In this document: positions 55,561 to 64,000 of the stretch, piece by piece
Position numbering within the stretch: the first letter of the stretch is position 1
How the letters are laid out: each line of letters begins with the position of its first letter
NCBI GenBank assembly: GCA_029891345.1
Contig: CM057009.1
Location: forward strand, 295,865,966 to 295,929,965
Length of the DNA stretch: 64,000 bases
Direction: 5' to 3'
DNA from: Dryococelus australis
Taxonomy: Eukaryota > Arthropoda > Insecta > Phasmatodea > Phasmatidae
The notes under the pieces: model-generated
What the model saw: the letters and a program-made list of their open reading frames with translations, nothing else
Database searches by the model: none
What the model was told of the DNA's origin: nothing
Position numbers and translations under genes: made by a program

Positions 55561-56000
55561 TGAAAAAAGTCACAACATACATGATTTTAGTAAACCTGGT
55601 GCCAAGGTACTGAACGAGAAATACGCTACACCTTTACAGGTCTTCGCGTGTCTATGGCTGAACTGCGTACCGCACCCTTCACACAAATTTGACATACCAC
55701 AGGGATGCGTAGCACAATTAAAGCACTCATGTCGCCGTACAATATGGTCGAAAGTAAATGCCTTATACAAAAGTGACACTGACTGCGACATAGCGGTTCA
55801 GGCTAAGACTCGGGCAGGCCTGTTGGAGATGTAGTTTCTGGAACTAACAAAGTAAGTAACACCAGCAATGATGTTCTAGGTACCACTCCCGAAGAAGTCG
55901 ATGACACTACCGTATCTATCATTAACTCTGGAGTGCCCGAAGACATCGCAGATGCAGAATAAGACTTAGATGCGAAGCTGCAGAGGCTAGCCGAGACGAT
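55561..56000. pseudogene. Decayed coding segment shared with the 18.8-21.8 kb element
   Basis: The minus strand holds a 73-codon frame (55,791-55,570) with a Cys/His-rich stretch, HECFNCATHPCGMSNLCEGC then GTQFSHRHAKTC. The plus strand at 55,880-56,000 reads TTPEEVDD then NSGVPEDIADAE and DLDAKLQRLAETMYLS, with an internal stop. That segment matches 21,050-21,180 (GTGCCCGATAACATCGCAGA versus GTGCCCGAAGACATCGCAGA). It marks a second, rearranged copy of the same unidentified element. Function unknown. Confidence 0.45.
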
Positions 56001-56141
56001 GTATCTTTCGTGCCAGTCGCTGTGCGCGTGAGGACTTGAAATTATTTAAAAAAGGTTTTGCAGCATACAAGCAGATTGCCATCTTGTAAAGTGACAACGA
56101 CGAGGAAACCAAAGTGTTAACATTTTTCTTTTGCCGATATG

Positions 56142-56518
56142 GCCATGGAAGCACCTCAGCCTCAGAACGTAACAGGCATACCGCCTACAGATGCACGTAC
56201 TTAGGTGGAACAATGGAAATATTCCCTATGGGTCATTCACAAAGTGTTGGAGGAAGCCATAATTCCCACATAGCTCATCGTGGACCTGCACAGCTATCGC
56301 GGCTGCCCGCTGTTCAGACATCTGGTAGAGACGGGAGCCACAAGACTACACTGTGCAAAACAAGAAACGATTTCTATGCGTCGTACAATGCCCAAGCCTT
56401 AAGGCTCAGCACTTATTATAATCCGTGGTACACGTTAAACGAAAGACGACAAGGAAAAAAAATCGTGTGTAATACAGACACGGAGAAGAAGCTTTGTGTT
56501 TGTAATGGTGTGTGTAAA
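56142..56518 (+). other. Open but unrecognised coding-like stretch
   Basis: Two plus frames alternate: MEAPQPQNVTGIPPTDART then VEQWKYSLWVIHKVLEEAII, each closed by a stop, and a 135-codon frame in another register. The first has protein-like composition. No family recognised. It may be the continuation of the decayed element to its left. Confidence 0.3.
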
Positions 56519-56640
56519 TGAATGTGTTTGAAATACTTATCATACCAGCTTTGTTATTATTTATAAAAAGTTTTATATACAGTAAGTTTTGGTATATTTT
56601 GAAGAAAAATTTTCATATTGTAAATACATACTCGGGTTTG

Positions 56641-56670
56641 TTACATTTTAAAGTAATAGGGAATTTAGCC

Positions 56671-56728
<58 letters not shown>

Positions 56729-56758
56729 GGCTAAATTCCCTATTACTTTAAAATGTAA
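56641..56758. repeat. 118-bp palindrome with (TA)24 core
   Basis: The 35-bp arms (56,641-56,675 and 56,724-56,758) are perfect complements, each containing AAGTAATAGGGAATTTAGCC or its reverse. The core is 48 bp of uninterrupted TA. The pairing stops sharply at both outer ends. It could extrude as one continuous hairpin. Confidence 0.97.
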
Positions 56759-56777
56759 TATATAAAATAATATATAA

Positions 56778-56778
<1 letters not shown>

Positions 56779-56866
<88 letters not shown>
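56779..56866. repeat. (TA)n-(TG)n microsatellite
   Basis: About seven TA units precede roughly 37 TG units, the longest dinucleotide tract in the window. Cys-Val and Thr-His open frames are products of it. Confidence 0.97.
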
Positions 56867-56869
<3 letters not shown>

Positions 56870-57262
56870 CTCAAGGCAGGCTGCCGTAATTGTCGTCTCT
56901 GGACTTGGACGGCATGAGGTATTCGCAACGTTGGCATTTTTCGCAGAACAGCTGACCAGAAGCGCACATACGACCCGCAGCGGCCAGCCACACGACGCGC
57001 TAGCTGGCGGAGAGAGAACTATGTTACAGAGACAGCTATCATGGCTGGATTATTTCACATGTGAAACATAACTGCTAGAATACATACGTAGGATTCCAAC
57101 AGACAGCGGCGATGTATCATTTTTTATCATGTAATACGCCGAGGAACTCTAGTCCCAGCTGAGAATAAGTAAGGACCAGGTTCGACCCCTGGGACACACG
57201 TTTCCCTCAGAAACAATACACACTAGTCAAAACAAATATAAGCGGGGACATACGGGAAGTGC

Positions 57263-57637
57263 ATGCGGTATAACACGGATGCTAAGTTTGGTACAGAAAC
57301 AACGAGAGAAAATATGGTACAGTACTGGAAAGGCATAGCAATCGATCGAGAAAAAAAATTATACAGTCCAAAAAATATATTATTACGTTACCATACAGAT
57401 TTACAAAAATCTCTACATGTTACAGCGTACGATGAAAAAAATTATACACACACTAATACTATACTGATGAAAAAAAAAACACAAATCATTCCAAGCACAG
57501 TTAAAGCTAGCACAGGGAAAATGCCATATACAGAAGTCCCTGTACTGTCGCTCCATAAACTGCTTCAGGCTAACACACTCTCTATAAAAAATATGCGTGT
57601 CAATTCGTCCACTTCAACATACGTGGTAAAAGCATAA
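57263..57637 (+). CDS. Unidentified 124-residue frame
   Basis: Uninterrupted plus-strand frame with Met start, rich in Lys, Tyr and Thr (VQYWKGIAIDREKKLYSPKN; KSLHVTAYDEKNYTHTNTIL; KMPYTEVPVLSLHKLL). There is no signal peptide, membrane segment or known motif. In AT-rich DNA of this length a chance frame is unlikely but not excluded. The downstream 57,700-57,940 repeat may once have been part of the same protein. No expression signals were identified. Confidence 0.35.
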   Translation: MRYNTDAKFGTETTRENMVQYWKGIAIDREKKLYSPKNILLRYHTDLQKSLHVTAYDEKNYTHTNTILMKKKTQIIPSTVKASTGKMPYTEVPVLSLHKLLQANTLSIKNMRVNSSTSTYVVKA

Positions 57638-57699
57638 GTACGATATTATAAAACATGGGAAAAAGTAAGATATTCTAGATAAGTTTATTCAGTGTCAAG

Positions 57700-57940
57700 A
57701 TGCAGAAAAATACAGCCCACCGGCGATGAAAAATATTAATAAATACAGAAAAAACACTCCGCACAGGTATAGAAGTACACAGCCCAACAACGATGACAAA
57801 TATTTACAAATACACTAAATACGCTCTGTAGAGGTGCAGAAAGACGCTCCGCTATGGTACAAAAGTACGCAACCCACCGACGATGAAAAAATATCAAGAC
57901 CAACGCTGAAAAAAAAATGTATGACCAATGACGAAAAACA
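57700..57940 (+). repeat. Degenerate tandem repeat, about 65-75-bp units
   Basis: Three units share CA(G/A)CCCA(C/A)C..CGATGA..AATAT and an ACTCCGCACAGGTATAGAAG-like block. Translated in alternating frames they resemble PxxxDDEKY and RYKSTQP-type peptides, hinting at a once-coding repeat. Confidence 0.5.
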
Positions 57941-59139
57941 GTCCCTCCCAAATTTAAAATCAGTATATTAGGAAATTTAGGCAGCAGGAAAAAATACCCA
58001 CATTATTACTCGACCGACCACGATATTTCTAGCTCCCAGTGTCCGCATATAAAACTCTTTATACATGCGAATAATGTATGTATAGTAAGTTAAGCAGGGA
58101 AAAAATGATATACCGTAAGGAGATGCTAGCGTAAAGGTACACCCACCACAAGTACAAAATCAGGAAAAAATAACAGTTACCTTCAGCAAACAAAATTCCT
58201 GTATTTTCATACTTTTGTGTGCGCTCTCTCCATTAAGATATACAACTGATCCACAGTAAAATGCCCCCCAACCCGCTCCATCCAGAGTCCCACCACACTG
58301 CTACGCAAGTTTAGCTGAATGAAAAGTAACATGCGAACATGTGTACGTATAACTGCAGCCTCAAATCCAGCTGGTGTCAATAATATTCAACCATTATGAA
58401 TTATGCGAACTGAAACACAGTTTTATACCCGAGATTCTAATCCACCATGAAATATACCACAATACGAAGTCCAGCAAAGACACGCACATACAGCTCTCAT
58501 TCACTCACCTTCAACCGCGTCGAGACATATAATGAAAGACTTGACAAGTGAGAAAAATTAGAAAATATAGCAGTAATTTCATTATGGAGGCCATGAAGTT
58601 GTAGAGTTATGATAATCCCTTTCGAAAGTTAGAAAATTAATTCTATATACAAATTTTTTGCAAATAAATTCTGATGTGCACTCCACCTTTGTTTATTTTA
58701 TCGTATAAAAATAATGTATACCAATTTATTAATTCCGGTGAAACCAAAGATATTTTGTAATGCTGTGAAACTAATTAATATGAAAAAAAATGTACACTCT
58801 CCACTTGCACATACGTTAAACACACGCACGCGCGCGCGATTTAAACCCAATTAAGGCCACCCATTACAGAAATAGGGAAAAAATTGACCAGTAACGAACA
58901 GTGCAAATTATTTATATTTCCTAATCGAAGCAATATTTCGAGGTGGAAAAAATTTAGTATTGTAAGTTGTCATCTGTAACCTTCAGAGGAAACATCTCTG
59001 TTTACGCACCAAAGAACTATCCATTCAAAAAATTAATAAATTTCTTAAGGTTTCCTCCTCACTTCCCTCACAAAAACAAATTAATCGGCAGGCCACCACT
59101 CCCTTTGACCATACCCAGCCAGCCATCCAGGTGCTATCA
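57941..59139. other. No gene recognised
   Basis: AT-rich DNA containing a short (CG/CA)n stretch near 58,820. No frames with motifs. Confidence 0.5.
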
Positions 59140-59470
59140 GCCATTGTAGCAACCATATTAGATGCAGGTGACCTTGACCTTGGTTTCGTGACCTTGAATG
59201 ACCTTGAAAAATTAAACTCGAGGAAAATACATCAAAGTTAGCAAGCATATTATATTTGACTACTATTGCCATATTAGATGCATATTACCTTGACCCCATG
59301 CCCATGAATGACCTTGAAAAAAAACTCGAGAAAACTACATAAAACTCAGCAAGCATATGATGTTACAGACGACTACTACCACATTGGGTGCAGGTAACCT
59401 CAACCTTGGCCTCATGACTTCGAATGAACTTGAAAAAACTCGAGAAAAAATACATAAAAGGCATATAAAT
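59140..59470 (+). repeat. TGACCTTGA-rich dispersed repeat, copy 4
   Basis: Three units of about 95-120 bp, each with an ACCATATTAGATGCAG(G) or ACCACATTGGGTGCAGG lead, ACCTTGACC-type and AATGACCTTGAAAA motifs, CTCGAG(G/A)AAAA and TACATAAAA. Closest to the units at 55.2-55.5 kb. Confidence 0.8.
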
Positions 59471-59676
59471 TAAGCATACATTAAAAAAAACTGATAAAAT
59501 TATATTCCAATAATTTTTATAGCCTTTGGAAATTTTAGCACAGAGTCATTGTGGCTCCTGGAAAAAAAGAAAGTACACACATGAACACTTGCAAACCCTT
59601 AAAAAAAAAAAACTATTTTACATTAATTATAAAGTTTTTAATTAATGTTTATTTTTGTGTTAATTTTGCCGTAATA

Positions 59677-59964
59677 TTTTTACGTGGTGCAGTTTGAGTT
59701 TGAACCTTCCACTGGCGACATCAAACACTTGCTGCTAATTAAAAATGCAATACGTTAGTAATAAGTTTAATTACTAGGTCCCGTGTACTTCTAATACGTG
59801 TTGCACGATGCACTATTTCGTTTTTACGTGGTGCAGTTTGAGTTCGAACCTTCCACTGGCGACATCAAACACTTGCTGCTAATTAAAAATGCAATACGTT
59901 AGTAATAAGTTTAATTACTAGGTCCCGTGTACTTCTAATACGTGTTGCACGATGCACTATTTCG
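59677..59964. repeat. Exact 144-bp tandem duplication
   Basis: Positions 59,677-59,820 recur at 59,821-59,964 with one visible substitution (GAGTTTGAACC versus GAGTTCGAACC). No coding content. It ends about 325 bp upstream of the HARBI1-like start codon. Confidence 0.95.
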
Positions 59965-60288
59965 TTTTAAGCAAAATAAAAGGATTGATTTGTTTCGGGC
60001 TGACCACGTGGTCGGCACTTTGCATCTTTAGTATTGCGTAGTTAGTGCAGTTATTGCGCGTATTCATTTACTTGGTAGTAAATAACTACTGAGGTAGTTA
60101 TGCAATAAAGTTTAGGTTGATTTGTGCACTGCAGAATCATCCTCGGTCTAACTTTAAAACTTGATTCGTACTATTCATAGACCTGGATTATCTTTAGTCC
60201 GGGGATCACCTCGCTTCGATCCCGACTAACATTTAGTCCGAACCAAGGGTAGGTTTAACGATGGTCCATGTGCGGTGTATTGTGTAAA

Positions 60289-63200
60289 ATGGAGGCGATT
60301 GAAGAGGTTAAAGAAAGCATCAAGTTCTGGGTATTAATAGGAGATGTAAAGTGTATTAGCAACGAAAAAATGATTTTGAGTTGTTTGATGAAAAATCATT
60401 CAAGCAGAGGTACCGGTTTACTAAAGAAAATGTGCGTCGTCTAATTGTTTTGTTGCAAGAAAATCTTCAAGTGGCAGACAATAACAGAGGTTGCCAGTTT
60501 CTCCAGAAATTCAAGTTTTAATTGCTCTGGGGTACTGCGCTCGAAGAAATTGTCAGGATGAAGTGGCAGACTTGCATTTTATAAGTCAACCAAACGTGAG
60601 CCGAACTATAATGAAGTTGTCGGTGGCAATAGCTCGACTTGCCCGCCAGTACATCAAATTTCCCGACGCACAGCAAGACATAGCCAGCTGTCAGAAATAA
60701 TTTTTGGACATAGCTAGCTTCCCTCAGGTATGTGAGTAAAATAATGTTGGGTTACATCAATGTTGTAATGGGCGTGTATGAGCGTGCTGCCCATGTAAGT
60801 GTAGGCTTGTTATCTTTTCACAAAAATAGGGTCATTTGTGTAATTTCGGCTACAAGCAAGGAATACTAATGTAATTCACTGTGATAGTTGATACACACAT
60901 GAACGTATTGTTCACTGGCATTAGGCAAATAAATTCTGCCTAATATACCAGTGAGGCTATTATTTGTAACTGTTAACAGTTTATTGGTTCCATTATTGTG
61001 ATTAAACATGCTTACTATGTGCTATATGTTGGCAACAGTGTTGCTATGCTATCATTTTTAATTGTTTGGTAACTTTGTCTTCGCATTTTTACCCAATTTT
61101 CCCTATATGTATTCATATGTCTCGCTACTGTTGTAAATAGAAGGATGTAATAAGATTATATATGTCCACCTATGTGATTGTTTCAACATGGCCTAGTTTT
61201 GTAATAGAGCCTATACCACTTTCCTCATTGTCTTCTAGTTCTTCAGGCAAGTCCCTAAACTTCATAAATACCAAATGCATGTGTGCATATTTTAGAAGTA
61301 AACATAATCATTTCAGCAGTCATGTCTTAAATAATTCCAAATATAATAACTTTTCATATGCTTGCATTTGAGACAGCAGCAATAATTTTACTATAGACAT
61401 TTTCTTTAATATTGTTAAACAGATTTGGCATTCTTCTGAGTAATGGGTAGACTTAAAATAATAAAAACATTAAGAAATTTAAATAATGAACTGAGTAAAC
61501 ATGTAAAGATAACTTAACATTTAGCTTCCGTGTAATTTGTCTGTTTATGTCGGGTTAGCTGAGGTCCCTTTTAGTTTGCCTGTCTACCCTATGTTATGAT
61601 GGGTATTTCGTTATTCTTGTATTACTTACGGTTAGGTTAGCAGCCCTTCTTTCTGATTAGCCTATGCTGCCTGTTGTGTAGTATTTGTATAATTAGTCAT
61701 TATTGGGAAAGTATATTGTAATTTTGATATTTTGTTTCATTACTATTATTTATTTTGTAGTCCTATATATATTTTATAAGGGCCCCTATTCTTTGTATGC
61801 TGTTATTTGTATTACAAACCCACGTGCTTTTCTGTGCCTCTTACTTTAATTGTGCTCTTATGTGTCACCTTTATACTTAAAGGGTAACTTGCTTGTTGGT
61901 TTCTTAACAAACTTTTGCTTCAGGGGGTAAACAAACTGTTTGTAAATTGTATTGTACTGTATTTGATAAGCACATAAACAAATTAAAAAATTGCCAATGT
62001 TGGTAAGTTTAAATTCTGTGAGCGACTTATAAAATGCCAGAAAGGGCATAATCACCTTGTTTATTCTCTTTGTATGTTTGATTTGAGTGCATACTTATTT
62101 TGTGTGACAGCATACTTTCACATGGTTTCCCAGGTTATTTATGACTCGACGGGGTATATCCCCGATATTGTTTCACGATGGAGAGGGAGTGCACATGACC
62201 AGGATTTTCAACGAAAGCTCTGTGAAGGAGCAATTTGAGCGTGGAGACCTGGTAAGCATACTTCTCGGTGATCAAGGGTATGGTGTAAAACCATATATTT
62301 TAACCCCCTTAAGTAACAATACAACAAATGCAAAAAGGGCGTACAAACATAGCCATGTAAGAGCAAGGAATGTAGTTGAACACTGCTTTAGCCAGATGAA
62401 GAACAAATATAGGTGCCTTCTGAATGCCAACCAGAGTGTCCTGCACACTGCAAAAGCGATTATTGTCGCTTGCAGTGTTCTCCACAATCTGTCGTTACTG
62501 CGGAATGAAGAAGATGAAGGTACATAGCTCAGTCCTATTGATGCAAAATGTCACATGTGGGAAATACGTTAATTTACATACAATAAAATTTAAATATACA
62601 TTCAGGTTCAGTCACACTTTACCTCTGCAGATTTTGACAGTTCAAAGAAAGTAGCACCAATGTTGTTTTGCTAATGCATCCTTCATTCTTAGCTGTTCTT
62701 GACAAATCCATGCTGTTTATGGTTGTGTCAGCTGTTGTTTACCACAGAAAGGTAATTGATATCCTCTAGTGTCTTGAGTCACTTTCAAGCCCACTTAGGT
62801 ACCTAAGTGGGCTTGAAAGTGAGAAATTTTCTGCAAATATGTTTTGTATACTAAATTAAAGTTTTGATTAGTAAAATCTTTAGAAAAACATTTAACATTA
62901 AATAAAATTAATTTTGAAAGCCAATTATGTCGAGTGATTTACTTAGGGTTCCAAAACATTTGAAATGTTTTTTCATTAAACTGTAATTTGCTTTGTACAA
63001 ATTTTATGTAAGATATTGTAGAGAGGTTACATTGTACCTGTCATTGCGTGGTTATTATGAATGAATGGGTGTAACACTAAGAGTGACTAAATTTGATTTT
63101 TATAGGAAATGAAATTCTATGCTTGGTGAATTGAGTATTAGGGAGGGGGGAAGTAAAGAGGTGGGGCTGAGCTTGTTCATGACTAATTTGGTTTTTTTCA

Positions 63201-63652
63201 TTCCCATGATTGGGTTTCCTGTCAGTTAAAAATTTTGTTGTTTTCTGTCTTCAAACTTTGGTGTGGCCATCATTGTGCTGTTTTCTAAATGCTGCCTCAA
63301 AATTAATTACAATTGTAATTTTCTATGAATAGCCTCTGGAAAATAATATGGGGTGAATTTTTAGCAGTCATGAAAATAGTTATTTTAGGTTAAATGTTAC
63401 TTGGTGATTATTTTCTGTGATTTTTATATTTGATCTACTTGTACATAAATTAAACCATTCTTTAGTGTGAAAATTGAAAATTATTGTACTAGTATACAGT
63501 GTGGAATAACAAACATAGAATTCCATACAAATTATTTCACAGATGATGACTATGTTGAACTCCCCCAGACAGAACAACCACCTACGCCAAATAATGCTAG
63601 AGGAGATCAAGATCAGTTTCGAAGGCGGTTAATTGCCATGAACTTTGCTTAG
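60289..63652 (+). pseudogene. HARBI1-like (PIF/Harbinger) nuclease gene, three exons, broken
   Basis: Established: PIF/Harbinger transposases and the domesticated HARBI1 share a DDE nuclease (DDE_Tnp_4). Exon 1 (60,289-60,727) starts MEAIEEVKESIKFWVLIGDV and, after a frameshift in an A-run near 60,366, gives RYRFTKENVRRLIVLLQENL. After another near 60,490 come PVSPEIQVLIALGYCARRNC and FISQPNVSRTIMKLSVAIA, then a TAA (60,697-60,699) and FLDIASFPQ before a GTATGTGAG donor. Exon 2 (62,134-62,519), after TTTCCCAG, has STGYIPDIVSRWRGSAHD. A frameshift leads to RIFNESSVKEQFERG, LLGDQGYGVKPYILTP and NVVEHCFSQMKNKYRCL. Exon 3 (63,543-63,652) follows TTTCACAG and ends RRRLIAMNFA. Splicing keeps frame between exons 2 and 3. 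The DGTH segment with the first catalytic Asp is absent, and the intron shows no such exon. Likely a transposon-derived pseudogene. Confidence 0.75.
62779..62822. repeat. Perfect 44-bp palindrome
   Basis: TCACTTTCAAGCCCACTTAG runs into a GGTACC-type centre and is mirrored without a mismatch or spacer. Pairing ends at the first base outside each arm. It lies in intron 2 of the HARBI1-like gene. Confidence 0.98.
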
Positions 63653-64000
63653 AAATACTCTGCATCGCTGCTTCTGTAAGTTCATAGTTATGCTAAATGC
63701 AAATACTTTATTATAGTTAGTGTGAGAATGTCTATCATTACAATTTAAAATACATGTGTGGAAGCAACCATGAAAATGCCAGTGATGTACATTCAGATAG
63801 GTCTACTTGAGTTCCAGGAGTACAGTGTACGCATGCATGATAGATTGCTCTGCCATGCATAAACAACATGATAGAGTAACCAATTAACACTAGATATTCA
63901 AAAGTATTTCATATACTGTACTACTTTCGTAAACCTTTCGAGTATGAGAGGAAAACTCTACTGTATGTGCTTTGAAATCTTATGACACCCCTTCATTGGC
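63653..64000. other. 3' flank, nothing recognised
   Basis: AT-rich DNA after the HARBI1-like stop codon. No AATAAA was seen before the end of the window. Confidence 0.5.

Noticed and set aside
1-64000. CRISPR array or bacterial operon structure
   Set aside because: Tandem repeats present are direct duplications or microsatellites without regular unique spacers, and splice sites and SINEs show eukaryotic DNA.

Overview
The window looks like gene-poor, AT-rich chromosomal DNA of an animal, most likely an insect with a repeat-rich genome. The reasons are tRNA-derived SINEs, many small inverted-repeat transposons, pogo, Tc1/mariner and PIF/Harbinger transposase remains with eukaryotic splice sites, abundant (TA)n and (CA)n microsatellites, and a Polinton/Maverick-class virus-like element. 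No ordinary single-copy host gene could be recognised. Almost everything readable is mobile DNA or its debris, and nearly every reading frame is broken by stops or frameshifts. Frameshifts could be real decay or base-level assembly errors. The species is not identifiable from this sequence alone.

Layout. Positions 1-33,300 are a mosaic of short non-autonomous elements. They include SINE copies with target duplications at 3.3 and 30.4 kb and a head-to-head SINE pair at 17.5 kb. TA-flanked MITEs lie at 4.4, 10.5, 22.6 and 27.3 kb, one of them nested in a TTAA-type element. hAT-like MITEs with 8-bp target duplications lie at 12.1 and 29.3 kb. A family with CACTG ends lies at 6.7, 11.1 and 27.7 kb. 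Broken transposases are a pogo-type at 8.1-8.8 kb, a Tc1-type helix-turn-helix piece at 12.7 kb and a DDE_3-type at 16-16.9 kb. A roughly 2.9-kb element with long inverted ends, a zinc-finger reading frame and a coding minirepeat lies at 18.8-21.8 kb. A clean 180-bp tandem duplication is at 25.8 kb. From 33.3 to 39 kb come a broken gene of an uncharacterised animal repeat family, a four-unit satellite, a hAT MITE with a perfect 8-bp duplication, and two TATA-less-than-certain promoter or LTR-like blocks (one at 35.4 kb, the other further left at 27.0 kb).

The centre of interest is 43.4-54.7 kb: an approximately 11.3-kb Polinton/adintovirus-like element bounded by about 300-bp terminal inverted repeats. 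In order it carries an unidentified small frame (-), a major-capsid-type protein (-), an unidentified conserved structural-type protein (+), a parvovirus-type phospholipase-A2-like protein (+), a small membrane protein with an AT-hook-like tail (+), an adenovirus-type cysteine protease (+), a packaging ATPase (-), a minor-capsid-type protein (+), three tandem hairpins, a protein-primed family-B DNA polymerase (-) and a repeated Cys-rich zinc-ribbon protein (-). Together these are the genome-copying, virion-building and genome-packaging kit of a virus-like transposon. The copy is a fossil: several catalytic residues are substituted, most frames are interrupted and no convincing integrase was found. 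A second capsid fragment (40.0-42.7 kb), itself split by a hAT-type insertion, and a Cys-rich fragment (39.3 kb) show that at least one more element landed next door.

The element sits in a dispersed repeat family rich in TGACCTTGA motifs, also seen at 19, 42.8, 55.2 and 59.2 kb. The right end (56-64 kb) has an unusual 118-bp palindrome with a (TA)n core, a long (TG)n tract, an unidentified 124-residue frame, a 144-bp exact tandem duplication and a three-exon HARBI1-like (PIF/Harbinger) nuclease gene lacking the segment with the first catalytic Asp. Its second intron holds a perfect 44-bp palindrome.
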